A stretch of DNA of 64,000 nucleotides from an uncultured Caryophanales bacterium (GTDB lineage: Bacteria > Bacillota_I > Bacilli_A > RFN20 > CAG-826): assembly GCA_902464635.1 (NCBI GenBank), contig CABQKC010000001.1, positions 44,023 through 108,022 of the forward strand. The letters are read 5' to 3'. The position numbers were made by a program, and so were the translations under genes. The notes beneath the pieces are model-generated. The model was not told the origin of the DNA. It searched no databases and saw nothing but the letters and a program-made list of their open reading frames with translations. Below are positions 53,545 through 62,021 of the stretch, piece after piece (the first letter of the stretch is position 1; every line of letters starts with the position of its first letter).

Positions 53545-54573
53545 ATGAAGGTATTGGTAACAGGTGCAGCAGGCTTTATAGGCTCATTCTTATGCAAAAA
53601 GCTATTAGAGACTACTAATGATGAGATAGCGGGTCTAGATAACCTAAATGATTATTATGATGTTTCTTTAAAAGAAGCACGTCTAGAAATGCTTAAGGCA
53701 TGTAATAATTTTATCTTTATTAAGGGTGATATCTCGGATAAGCCTTTTATTGATCAATTGTTTGGTAAATATAAATTTGATATTGTTGTTAATTTAGCAG
53801 CTCAGGCTGGCGTTAGATATTCGATTGACCATCCTGATGTTTATATAAATTCAAATATAATTGGCTTTTATAATATTCTTGAGGCATGCCGTTATCATCC
53901 TGTTAAGCATCTTGTATATGCTTCATCTTCTTCTGTTTATGGCGGTAATAAAAAAGTACCATTCTCAACCGAAGATAAAGTTGATAATCCGGTTAGCCTA
54001 TATGCCGCTACAAAGAAATCCAATGAGCTTTTGGCACATGCCTATAGCAAACTCTATGACATTCCTACTACCGGACTAAGATTCTTTACCGTATATGGCC
54101 CAATGGGTAGACCTGATATGGCATATTTCTCTTTTACTAATAAATTAATAAAAGGTGAAACTATTGAAATATTCAATTACGGTAACTGCAAGAGAGATTT
54201 TACCTATATCGATGATATAGTCGATGGGATTGTCAAAGTAATGAACAAAGCACCGGAAAAAAGAAATGGTGATGATGGACTACCTATTCCCCCATATAAG
54301 ATTTATAACATCGGTAATAGCAATCCTGAAAACTTATTGGATTTTGTTCAAATTTTATCTGAAGAACTTGTTAGGGCAGGGGTGCTTCCCAATGATTATG
54401 ATTTTGAATCCCATAAGAAACTTGTCCCAATGCAAAAAGGTGATGTACCTGTTACATATGCGGATGTAAGTGAACTAGAAAGGGGTTTTGGTTATAAACC
54501 ATCAACGTCACTTAGAGATGGGTTAAGAAAATTTGCTGAATGGTATTCTAAATTTTACATGGCAATTAGGTAA
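53545..54573 (+). CDS. UDP-glucuronate 4-epimerase-like
   Basis: A 342-aa extended short-chain dehydrogenase: VTGAAGFIGSFLCKKLLE (NAD site), NLAAQAGVRYSIDHPDVYINSN, SSSSVYGGNKKVPFS and YAATKKSNELLAHAYS (Y-x3-K). The AGVRYS and RFFTVYGPMGRPDMA segments are those of UDP-glucuronate 4-epimerases, which make UDP-galacturonate. It starts 3 bases after ugd, so the two form a donor-supply pair. Confidence 0.92.
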   Translation: MKVLVTGAAGFIGSFLCKKLLETTNDEIAGLDNLNDYYDVSLKEARLEMLKACNNFIFIKGDISDKPFIDQLFGKYKFDIVVNLAAQAGVRYSIDHPDVYINSNIIGFYNILEACRYHPVKHLVYASSSSVYGGNKKVPFSTEDKVDNPVSLYAATKKSNELLAHAYSKLYDIPTTGLRFFTVYGPMGRPDMAYFSFTNKLIKGETIEIFNYGNCKRDFTYIDDIVDGIVKVMNKAPEKRNGDDGLPIPPYKIYNIGNSNPENLLDFVQILSEELVRAGVLPNDYDFESHKKLVPMQKGDVPVTYADVSELERGFGYKPSTSLRDGLRKFAEWYSKFYMAIR

Positions 54574-54621
54574 AAAATTATTTTCACTTTTGATTATTCT
54601 TTAATGACAACTTACTATTCT

Positions 54622-54627
54622 TATAAT
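54622..54627 (+). promoter_or_regulatory. -10 box for the defence operon
   Basis: TATAAT inside an inverted repeat (TACTATT, 5 bases, AATAGTA, 54612-54632). The leader of about 110 bases holds a second small hairpin (ACGG/CCGT near 54668). No good -35 box seen. Confidence 0.45.
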
Positions 54628-54745
54628 AGTAGAAATCGGATAATTCATAATAACCTGATTAGAAGAACGGCCAAGAACCGTTTTAGAAAGACGATTATTA
54701 ATTTTATAGAGCAAGCAAATAGCATATTAATGAAAGGGTTGGCTT

Positions 54746-55204
54746 ATGATGAATGCAAGAATTAATTCATTTAAAATATTTCGTGAAGTCGCTGAAGACA
54801 TATATAAAAAAATCGACAAGAAAAGACCAGAAAAATCTTTTGATTACATAATAGCGTTTACTGTTAATTGCTCATTTTCGTGCGAGCTTGGCCTTAAGGC
54901 AATTATTGCTGAGCGCTATTCGGAAGTCAAAGGCCATTTTTTGGATAAATTGTTCGATCAGTTAGAACAAGAACAGAAGAATTTTATAATTGCTAACATG
55001 CCGTCTTTGGTAGATAAAAGTGAAACATCGAAAGAATTTCGAGACTTGACTACAACTGTTTCCAATAATTACGTTGATTGGCGTTATTATTATGAAAAAG
55101 ACTTGAATACAAATTGGCTTTTTCTTTACGAATTGATGAATGCAATCAATCTCTATTTTGACGGCAATAATTATTTGGTTTATTTAGAGAGCTTAATGAA
55201 ATAA
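54746..55204 (+). CDS. HEPN-like protein, first gene of the TIR operon
   Basis: A 152-aa all-helical protein. FDYIIAFTVNCSFSCELGLKAIIAERYSEVKGHFLDKLFDQL and SNNYVDWRYYYEKD fit HEPN-type proteins (ELxLKA and G-H-x-L patterns). The R-x4-H ribonuclease motif of active HEPN toxins is not evident, so it may be a binding or regulatory partner. AAAGGG lies 7 bases upstream of the ATG. It comes 32 bases before the first TIR-like gene, on the same strand. HEPN function here is inferred. Confidence 0.65.
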   Translation: MMNARINSFKIFREVAEDIYKKIDKKRPEKSFDYIIAFTVNCSFSCELGLKAIIAERYSEVKGHFLDKLFDQLEQEQKNFIIANMPSLVDKSETSKEFRDLTTTVSNNYVDWRYYYEKDLNTNWLFLYELMNAINLYFDGNNYLVYLESLMK

Positions 55205-55236
55205 TTGTATAATTAAAATAGAAGCAAGGAGATTAT

Positions 55237-55797
55237 ATGTCTTATAGAAATGGAACTTATACAGCGTTTTATGTTGACGAGCCTTTTGTTGATGGCAGAA
55301 ATTCCGTCACAAAATTTGATTTTTGCTATTTTAACTTATTAAAGGCTTGGAAATCTGAAGATGACTCTTTTCCTTTTATTGATTCGCATCAAAAAACATA
55401 TCAAGTTCGTGATGGAAGTGATTTTGTAACCACGCTTGTTCCTAGAATAAGAGAAAGATTAAGAAATTCGAAGAATATTATCTTATTCTTATCGTCCCAT
55501 ACAAAACCAAGTAGAGCCCTTCTCGAAGAAATACAGTACGGATCTATCGAATTAAGACTGCCGATTATCATTGTTTATCCAGAATTTAGAACGAATTCAG
55601 AGATACATGGTAATGATGGTTTGAGTGACAAAGCGAATATATTGATTGATAAAATACCATGTTTGAGAAAGGCTATGAATTTTGTTCCTACCGCCCATAT
55701 TTTAATGAATAAAAACGATATATCTGCCTGCATCGATTTTAGCAAGCTTTCAGTCCTAACGGCAGAAGATACTTTAATTTATACTTATCAAGATTGA
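55237..55797 (+). CDS. TIR-like (ThsB-family type) protein, first
   Basis: A 186-aa protein with a flavodoxin-like TIR fold: NGTYTAFYVDEPFVD at the start, DGSDFVTTLVPRIRERLRNSKNIILFLSS, then SRALLEEIQYGSIELRLPIIIVYPEF. The E97/E98 pair after the SRALLEE turn sits where TIR enzymes have their catalytic Glu. In Thoeris, TIR proteins sense infection and turn NAD+ into a signal molecule. AAGGAG lies 6 bases before the start and a TATAAT at 55208 may give an internal promoter. It overlaps the next gene's start region (4 bases before the stop). Confidence 0.7.
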   Translation: MSYRNGTYTAFYVDEPFVDGRNSVTKFDFCYFNLLKAWKSEDDSFPFIDSHQKTYQVRDGSDFVTTLVPRIRERLRNSKNIILFLSSHTKPSRALLEEIQYGSIELRLPIIIVYPEFRTNSEIHGNDGLSDKANILIDKIPCLRKAMNFVPTAHILMNKNDISACIDFSKLSVLTAEDTLIYTYQD

Positions 55798-55799
55798 TT

Positions 55800-56426
55800 A
55801 TGGGACGCAGTTATATAAAAGACAAACTGCTTGCCGCATATGTACCAAGCAAGCAGACCGAGATCACTTTTTCCAAAATGGTAGACGATATAAACTGGTA
55901 TGACGATTTTGAAAACATAGACTTCTTCATTTCGTATTCATCCAGGGATAAATTACTTGTTAAGCAATTTACGGAATTTTTAATGGATCAAATAAGCGAC
56001 TGTTCCGTTTATGCATATGCCTTCGATGCGAAAGCAGTCAAAAACTCTTCTGAAGTCAGTCTTGATAGAATAGAAAAATTTCTTGAAAAAGCTAAAATAG
56101 TTTTCTTTCTGCAAAGCGATGATTCGATAAAGTCATATTGGTGTGCCTGGGAATTGGGGTATATATCGGCGATTGATCCTACTAAATGCATAATTGTTAG
56201 GGTTAATTCCGACGATTCTTTTACTAAACATAGAGAATATTTGAGAGCTTATCCAAGACTCATGATATCTAAATCATCAAAAAACAAATTCGCTAAAAAT
56301 GGCTTTGTTCTATTTGTTCTTCGCCCCGATGATAAAGTCGGAACTCCACTCGTTAGTTATTTATCTGGCTTTAGAAAATTTCTGAAAGTCGATTGGGAAG
56401 AAGCCATGGATACATTTGTTAAATAA
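55800..56426 (+). CDS. TIR-domain protein, second
   Basis: A 208-aa protein with a canonical TIR domain at about residues 38-165: IDFFISYSSRDKLLVKQFTEFL (BB-loop side), KAKIVFFLQSDDSIKSYWCAWELGYI with catalytic E118 in W-x-x-W-E. A 37-residue N-terminal extension and a C-terminal helix flank it. This is the clearest NAD-cleaving TIR in the operon. Start 55800 (MGRSYIK) is two bases after the previous stop, so coupling is likely. Confidence 0.85.
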   Translation: MGRSYIKDKLLAAYVPSKQTEITFSKMVDDINWYDDFENIDFFISYSSRDKLLVKQFTEFLMDQISDCSVYAYAFDAKAVKNSSEVSLDRIEKFLEKAKIVFFLQSDDSIKSYWCAWELGYISAIDPTKCIIVRVNSDDSFTKHREYLRAYPRLMISKSSKNKFAKNGFVLFVLRPDDKVGTPLVSYLSGFRKFLKVDWEEAMDTFVK

Positions 56427-56439
56427 TAGGAGCATAACT

Positions 56440-57267
56440 ATGTGGCGTGTAAAATGTTTAAAACAGTCATTTAAATTTGGAACCGGTGTTTCGTCTTTCA
56501 TTGGAGTTTTCATAACCTTTTTTCCTTTTGGGCAAAAATGGTGGATTGGAATCATGACTGTATTATTGGTTTTTATTATTGCATCACTTGGGGCTTTGCT
56601 TTGCTTTTTGCTAAGGAAACATAGGAAAATTGCTTCTTTTGCTAATCATTCAATTTCTGCAACCTATGGGAATATTTTTTCTGTTAAGTCTAAGGAAAAA
56701 CCAGTTATTGTAATTCCTGTTAATACTTCTTTTGATTATATTGTTGAGGGTAGTTTGAATGTAAAAGATCCAATAGTTAATCCCACATCATTGCAGGGCC
56801 AATTAATAAAAAAACTAACTAATTTAGAAAGCAATAACATTAAAAGCCTTGGAGCAGAAATTGAAGACGCTATTAAAATTCAAGGATTAGTCGCTGAAAG
56901 CGTGATTAATAAAAGGGGAAACCAAAATGTTTATAAACTAGGTTCTTATATCTTTTTAGAAAGAGATGATTGTTCATATATGCTATTTGCACTTACGGAT
57001 TTCGATGAACATAATGTCGTTGTTCCAAAACCGGTTGATACTTTTGCAAAACTTATTAATGAGTTAGTATCCGATATTAATAATTGTCAAGGAAGGCCTG
57101 TTTATATTCCGATAATGGGAGTTGGGTTATCTGGTTTCGGTATTGATCATAAGAATTCTTTTTCGCTGATAAAAGAAGCGTTGCTATCAAAAAAGCTTAC
57201 GCTAAGAAATGACGTAACTATTGTTATTTATGATGGTGATAGAGAAAAAGTTTCGATTGATGATTAG
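56440..57267 (+). CDS. thsA: membrane-anchored macro-domain effector (type II Thoeris ThsA-like)
   Basis: A 275-aa protein with two membrane helices (about 15-31 and 35-58) followed by a cytoplasmic macro-like domain (DUF6430 type): KPVIVIPVNTSFDYIVEGSL, TSLQGQLIKKL, and GRPVYIPIMGVGLSGFGIDHKNSFSLIKEAL, then VTIVIYD. This TM-macro layout is that of ThsA in type II Thoeris, in which the macro domain binds a TIR-made ADP-ribose derivative (His-ADPR in studied cases) and the membrane part kills the infected cell. Start 56440 follows AGGAG by 7 bases. Assignment by layout and motifs. Confidence 0.78.
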   Translation: MWRVKCLKQSFKFGTGVSSFIGVFITFFPFGQKWWIGIMTVLLVFIIASLGALLCFLLRKHRKIASFANHSISATYGNIFSVKSKEKPVIVIPVNTSFDYIVEGSLNVKDPIVNPTSLQGQLIKKLTNLESNNIKSLGAEIEDAIKIQGLVAESVINKRGNQNVYKLGSYIFLERDDCSYMLFALTDFDEHNVVVPKPVDTFAKLINELVSDINNCQGRPVYIPIMGVGLSGFGIDHKNSFSLIKEALLSKKLTLRNDVTIVIYDGDREKVSIDD

Positions 57268-57276
57268 GAGTGAAAC

Positions 57277-57903
57277 ATGGCACATAGATGTTTTATTAGT
57301 TTTAAAAAAGAAGATTCATTTTATAAAGATACTATAGTTAAGAGACTAAATGATTGTGGCATTCCTACAAACGTTCTTGATAAAACAATAGACTCGGAAG
57401 ATATTGATTATGTTATTCAATATATAAGAGAGCATTACATGTCAAACACTACTGTGACTATATTTTTAATCGGTAAACATTCATCCGAATATGAAGGGCT
57501 GGATGCTTTTGGAAACAATCACCAAAGTTTTATTATTAGAGAACTTCGAGCCACTCTTTTGGATAAGAGCGGAAGCCCTAGAGATGGATTACTTGGAATA
57601 GTGCTTCCGGAAATGTACGACATTGTATTTACCGGAAAGTATGAGTGCTCACATTGTCATAGAATTGTCGATTATGTGAACATTAATCCTTCGACAACGA
57701 TTAAAGAATTTTGTGATAACTATTATTTACACAAAAACAACTGCGGCAATTATGATGAAGACGGACGTTTTTGCGTAGTTGTTCGGTTAGAGGAATTTTT
57801 AAAGAATCCTAAAATTTATATAGATAGAGCATTCGAAAAAACAAAGCAAGAAATTAGTAAAGAAGTTCGATTTAGAAACATTACTCACGATGGAAAATAT
57901 TAG
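57277..57903 (+). CDS. thsB: TIR-like (DUF1863, ThsB-type) protein, third
   Basis: A 208-aa protein of the MTH538/DUF1863 TIR-like group: AHRCFISFKKEDSFYKDTIVKRL, NTTVTIFLIGKHSSEYEGLDAF, and SFIIRELRATLLDKSGSPRDGLLGIVLPEMYD with E89 in the usual acidic position. A C-terminal part carries CSHC (C124, C127) plus C156 and C166, which may bind zinc. It begins 9 bases after the macro gene, with AGGAG upstream. In Thoeris, ThsB proteins of this group sense phage proteins; here it is the third TIR-type sensor. Confidence 0.8.
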   Translation: MAHRCFISFKKEDSFYKDTIVKRLNDCGIPTNVLDKTIDSEDIDYVIQYIREHYMSNTTVTIFLIGKHSSEYEGLDAFGNNHQSFIIRELRATLLDKSGSPRDGLLGIVLPEMYDIVFTGKYECSHCHRIVDYVNINPSTTIKEFCDNYYLHKNNCGNYDEDGRFCVVVRLEEFLKNPKIYIDRAFEKTKQEISKEVRFRNITHDGKY

Positions 57904-58239
57904 GTGACTGTTATTTGCTCGGTTTGTAATTGTTGCACTGAGAATTATTTTTAATTGCTTTGGTTAGCGTGAAAGTAGCATCAATGAAAATGTCTATTTT
58001 GGTGTGCCCAAACAAAAATGGAATATGCTTTATCAATTTGTGTTTCGTAATTGACAACATTTTTATTAACGAAAACTCGTTAATATGGTTGTGATGGCTC
58101 CACTAGGCACTCTTATATTCTTAAGCACCGTTGTTTTCCTTTGCTTAGAAAGACATATATTCTTTATGCATGGAAATGTTCAGGATCGGGATCAACCATT
58201 TCCATATTCCTATAAACACACAATTAACCAAAAATAAGG
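57904..58239. other. gap of 336 bases, probable decayed DNA
   Basis: No convincing gene. TTAACGA-AAAC-TCGTTAA (about 58075-58092) is a hairpin without T-tract. The segment AAAAATGGAATATG also occurs near 52158. Stop codons are frequent in all frames. Confidence 0.5.
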
Positions 58240-58904
58240 ATGATTCTTTCTCAAGCCTTTATAGAATGTGAATGGATGGTAGTGGATGATCGCTCTAATG
58301 ATGATTCTTTTTCTTATATTAAGAACCTAACTAAGGGAGATTCTGGAATAACTGTATTAAAGACTAATAAGAACGGAGAAACTGTCGTCGCTAGAAATGT
58401 TGGATTAAGACATGCGAATGGTAGATATATTACCTTCTTGGATTCCGATGATCTATTAGATTCTGATTATTTAGAGAAACAATTAGAATTTATTAAAGAA
58501 CATGGTCCTCTTACATTCAGTGGATATAGAAGAAAGGCTAAACATACTTGTACAGACTTTCTAGTTCCTGAAATAGTAGATTATAAAACCGCGTTAAGTG
58601 GTAATCCCTTTCTTGCTTAACTACTATGTATGATAGATTCATTATAGGGAAAGTATATTTCCCAGAGGATATAGATAGACCAGAGGAATATGTCTTTTGG
58701 CTTAATATTCTTAGAAAGGGGATTATTGCTAGAGGTAATCCTTTAGTTTTAGCGACCTATAATATTATTGAAGGAAGTAAATCTTCTAATAAGTTTAAAT
58801 TAATTGGATGTATGTATAAGCTTTATCATAAAACCCAAGGTATTAATTGGTTTAAGAGTTGGATATATGTAATTAGATGGGCTTTGTATGGAAATAAGAA
58901 ATAA
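58240..58904 (+). pseudogene. broken family 2 glycosyltransferase
   Basis: ILSQAFIECEWMVVDDRSNDDSFSYIKNL, then RNVGLRHANGRYITFLDSDDLLDSDYLEKQLEFI, is a GT2 nucleotide-binding core with the D-x-D. The first 30 or so residues are missing, and the frame stops at 58620; the next frame continues MYDRFIIGKVYFPEDIDRPEEYVFWLNILRKG to 58904. A frameshift near 58612-58625 and loss of the start make it nonfunctional. It may once have belonged to the polysaccharide cluster. Confidence 0.8.
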
Positions 58905-58971
58905 AGGAATGTAAGGCGGGGGCTTAAAAATGTTGTGGCCTGACTGGAACTGTTTTTTGCTTTTACTTAAG

Positions 58972-58980
58972 TGTTATAAT
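58972..58980 (+). promoter_or_regulatory. extended -10 box of a leaderless gene
   Basis: TGTTATAAT (TGN plus consensus TATAAT) ends 6 bases before the ATG at 58987; no ribosome site intervenes. Confidence 0.7.
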
Positions 58981-58986
58981 TCAGGT

Positions 58987-59649
58987 ATGGATAGTGCCTA
59001 CAAGATAATTTCGTTTGATTATGGAAAAGGAGCCAATTCATCTAGAATATTAATCGAAGACGCTACGTCAAAGAAATTATTAAAATTTACTGATTTGAGA
59101 GAAGATTATTTTGATAGCGCATATACACCGAAGCTTTTTTCCGTCAATAGTCCAAAGTATGCCAAATTGAACAAGTGTGATACTTCTTATATTTACGAAT
59201 ATGAGTTTATAGATGGCTTTTTATTACGCGAGTGTGCAGTCGACGACGAGTTGTTTTTAAATCTCATCAAAATGCTAGTATTCTTCTTTTCAAGCGATTT
59301 GTTTGTTTGGGATTGCCACATCGATAATATAATTGTCAAAAATAAAAAACCATATTTTGTTGATTTTGGCGGAATCAAAAAGCAACCATTTACCGAGAGG
59401 CACTATATCTTTGATTTTGATCCTTATGATTGCCCAGAGGAATTCTCGGCTGATAATTATCCTGAATCATATAACACAGAAACATTTACGATATATTGGT
59501 TGGCTGACCAATTAATAAAACGGTGCAAGTGTATTTTTTCTAAAAAGGCAACGGCCGTTTTGACTAAAATGCATTCAACGGCTATTAAAAATAGATATAT
59601 TTCTTTTAATGTAATTGTTAAAGAGCTGCTTAATTCATCCTTAGCGTAA
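58987..59649 (+). CDS. small kinase-fold protein
   Basis: A 220-aa protein with protein-kinase-like signatures: KLLKFTDLRED, then WDCHIDNIIVKNKKPYFVDFGGI, in which H111-I-D113-N114 stands for the catalytic loop and D126-F-G for the metal site. It is shorter than eukaryotic-type kinases and resembles the lipopolysaccharide- or aminoglycoside-kinase branch. No glycine-rich loop is clear at the N-terminus. Transcription probably begins at the ATG. The substrate is unknown. Confidence 0.65.
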   Translation: MDSAYKIISFDYGKGANSSRILIEDATSKKLLKFTDLREDYFDSAYTPKLFSVNSPKYAKLNKCDTSYIYEYEFIDGFLLRECAVDDELFLNLIKMLVFFFSSDLFVWDCHIDNIIVKNKKPYFVDFGGIKKQPFTERHYIFDFDPYDCPEEFSADNYPESYNTETFTIYWLADQLIKRCKCIFSKKATAVLTKMHSTAIKNRYISFNVIVKELLNSSLA

Positions 59650-59796
59650 CGTTTCTTGGATTGCATAGGCAGTTTAACCGACATTTTGTTGATGTTCTTT
59701 TATATTTATAATTTTCTCATGAACGTTTTTCCTCTAACTTTTAGCATAGATTCGATTAAAATAAATGTAACATCATGAACTTATGAAGAGGTAATT

Positions 59797-60084
59797 ATGG
59801 ACGCCAACCAGCAAATGAGAGATTTACTAAATAATCAAAACGAGAATTTTCGAAACAATCAACTTGTTTGTTCTATATATTCATTGGCTGAAGCTCAAAA
59901 GGAATCTAATAATATTTTAAAGCAACAGTGCGACATTCTTCAAAAAAGAAATAAAATGCTTGAAGATGAATTAATAGACTCAAGAAACGAAGTAAAGAGA
60001 GCGACGATTTTTAATATTTTAAGTGCATCAATTGCCTTCGCCTCTTTAATCGCAACTATTTTAATTGGTTTTTTGGCCAAATGA
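59797..60084 (+). CDS. small coiled-coil protein with C-terminal membrane helix
   Basis: A 95-aa protein: residues about 1-68 form a Gln/Asn/Glu-rich coiled coil (LKQQCDILQKRNKMLEDELIDSRNEVKRA) and 70-94 a single membrane helix (IFNILSASIAFASLIATILIGFLAK). GAAGAGG lies 6 bases upstream of the ATG. Topology would leave the coil in the cytoplasm. Family and role unknown; it precedes a HEPN-like gene by 129 bases. Confidence 0.65.
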   Translation: MDANQQMRDLLNNQNENFRNNQLVCSIYSLAEAQKESNNILKQQCDILQKRNKMLEDELIDSRNEVKRATIFNILSASIAFASLIATILIGFLAK

Positions 60085-60213
60085 TATTGCTATATAGTTT
60101 TAAATTTAATCAGTATTTTTTGAAAACAATTAAGAAGACGTTATGATAAATTCGCCATTATTTATTAAATAAAGTTTTCGGTTGGTATTATATAATAATA
60201 AAAATAAGGTTTT

Positions 60214-61455
60214 ATGCATGAGATGATTACGTTTACTAGGAAGTTAAATATTAAGGACCCTTTTGAAGCGAATATTTTCTTTAGAAAACTTTGGACGACT
60301 TTAGATGAATTAGAAATTTCAAAAGGGAGGAAAGGAAATGGTTGGCAATTCATGCCTGACGAATTGCAAAATGGCGAAATATCGCTTGGTTTTTGTAGTG
60401 CCACAGGAGAGGTTATTGTAAGGATGAACGATAACGGTGGCGTTGATGCTATTACATTTAAATGTTTAGAAATTGACAAAACAAGCATTAACAGTTGTGT
60501 GGATAAAGCGCTAGATAAAAATAATAAGCCAAGAGATTATTGCTGTTTTTACCATTGCAAATCATCCGATAGAGACAAAATAGTTAATTCATCGTATGAG
60601 AATGTTTTTGTTTTTTCGCCGAAAGATGGAATGATAGATATTTGCTTTAATATTAAAGCTTTTGGAACAAAAGACGCTAAACATGTGCTGTTGAATATGC
60701 TTCCCTATGTGACAGCTTTAATATTTGTCTACTACAAACGTTGCGTGACGCTTTATAAGACAAGCTTGCAGGCAGGCAAATTAATTAGGAAAAATGATTC
60801 AGTTGGGGAATTAGTCCAAAAAGAGTGGGTTAATGATGATGAAATTAGTAAAAACAATGATGGTAAATATTTGGTTCAAATACAATTATTAAAAGCGCTA
60901 AATAATCTTGAGTCAATCGTGTGGGATAGACAAAATGCAATTTGTCCAATGCTGAATAGTGCTCGAAGCATTCATTTAGCGGATGATGAATTGGATGTAT
61001 TGATTCATAGAAAATTAAAAGTAGCGACTGATTATTCCTTGCTGGATGGATATGTAAACGGAATGATAATGTCTGCGTTAGAAGGACTTGCCACTAGAGA
61101 AGCAAAACCACCAAAATGTCCAGAATGTGGGCAACCTGTATATTCAATTTCCAAAACTGTTAAAGAATATGTTGCTGATAATTTGGGCGACTATTTGGCA
61201 GGCCAAGTTAATAGTTTATATAATAAACGTTCACAATTATTTCACGAAAATAGAATTAATTTATATGAATACATGGGCACATCATGGCCATTACTGATGA
61301 CATTAAAAAAAGATAAGGCCGGCGAAATTGTCAAGAATGATTCTTTTAAGATTAGGCGTAGATTTATTAATTATTCAAATATCGGTTCCTGTATAAACTT
61401 TATTGATTATGTAAATTATTTAATTCGAAAAGCTCTTGCTGATTTTTTTGAATAA
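60214..61455 (+). CDS. 413-aa protein with HEPN-like C-terminus
   Basis: The N-terminal 200 aa are not recognised. The C-terminal 150 aa look like the Apea/HEPN type: a CPECGQPVYSI knuckle, VKEYVADNLGDYLAGQVNSLYNKRSQLFHENRINLYEY, where NKRSQLFHEN matches the R-S-x-L-x-H pattern. Such proteins are found in defence islands. AATAAGG and a TATAAT at 60189 precede the ATG at 60214. It may be ribonucleolytic, by analogy only. Confidence 0.6.
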   Translation: MHEMITFTRKLNIKDPFEANIFFRKLWTTLDELEISKGRKGNGWQFMPDELQNGEISLGFCSATGEVIVRMNDNGGVDAITFKCLEIDKTSINSCVDKALDKNNKPRDYCCFYHCKSSDRDKIVNSSYENVFVFSPKDGMIDICFNIKAFGTKDAKHVLLNMLPYVTALIFVYYKRCVTLYKTSLQAGKLIRKNDSVGELVQKEWVNDDEISKNNDGKYLVQIQLLKALNNLESIVWDRQNAICPMLNSARSIHLADDELDVLIHRKLKVATDYSLLDGYVNGMIMSALEGLATREAKPPKCPECGQPVYSISKTVKEYVADNLGDYLAGQVNSLYNKRSQLFHENRINLYEYMGTSWPLLMTLKKDKAGEIVKNDSFKIRRRFINYSNIGSCINFIDYVNYLIRKALADFFE

Positions 61456-61493
61456 ACAGTGAGCTAGGAAAAAGGCGTTGAAGGCAAAAATAT

Positions 61494-61550
61494 GGGGGTA
61501 CGAATTTTTACACACCACTGTGCAGAATTTCGTACCTCCCTTTCTTTTTT
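61494..61550 (+). terminator. long hairpin with T-tract
   Basis: GGGGGTACGAA pairs with TTCGTACCTCCC around an inner CACA/TGTG stem, followed by TTTCTTTTTT. It ends the HEPN-like gene's transcript, or is the edge of the adjacent IS66 remnant. Confidence 0.7.
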
Positions 61551-61556
61551 AGCGTT

Positions 61557-61945
61557 TTAGATTCTAATCTCTGGTGGAATTGATGCGGACCACGGCAGCA
61601 AATTGCGGAAATCTTTCTTCCCAACGTTATTGAGCAAATGTTCTATGTAGGACCTGGGTTCCAGGCCATTTTCGTAGCCTAAATCAATCATTGTCAAAAG
61701 TATGCAAGCGGTTTTTTCACCTCTCTCGCTTTTGCAAAACAAAAAGTTCTTGCGGTCTATGACAAACTTCTTGGTTCACTGTTATCGAGGTCAACATAGC
61801 CGTTATTCAGATATGTCCATTGCTCGCCATTGAGGTTGTTCCGGTAAGTTTTTGCCTTTGCCAACGGAGAGTTCTTTTTTGGTTCATATTATCGAAGTAC
61901 CCATTCAACTCATTGACCAGTTTTTGATATTCCCGAATGCCTTTG
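61557..61945 (-). pseudogene. IS66-family transposase C-terminal remnant
   Basis: On the minus strand, pieces in different frames spell an IS66 TnpC C-terminus: REYQKLVNELNGYF, then NSPLAKAKTYRNNLNGEQWTYLNNGYVDLDNSE, then KKFVIDRKNFLFCKSERGEKTACILLTMIDLGYENGLEPRSYIEHLLNNV and LLPWSASIPPEIRI. Typical IS66 text is LDNN-x-AERAIRPF and GRKNWLFS; the AIRPF part is deleted and at least two frameshifts are present. No complete insertion sequence remains. Confidence 0.85.
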
Positions 61946-62005
61946 TGTCACTTTTTACAGTCCCTGAAAATAAATGATTATTTTGCAACCAAAATAACCG
62001 ACATG

Positions 62006-62014
62006 TGCTAAAAT
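62006..62014 (+). promoter_or_regulatory. extended -10 box of a nearly leaderless gene
   Basis: TGCTAAAAT (TGN plus TAAAAT) ends 7 bases before the ATG at 62022; no ribosome site. Confidence 0.55.
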
Positions 62015-62021
62015 CTTTTAC

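Noticed and set aside
58075..58092. hairpin TTAACGA-AAAC-TCGTTAA
   Set aside because: No T-tract and not near a gene end, so not called a terminator.
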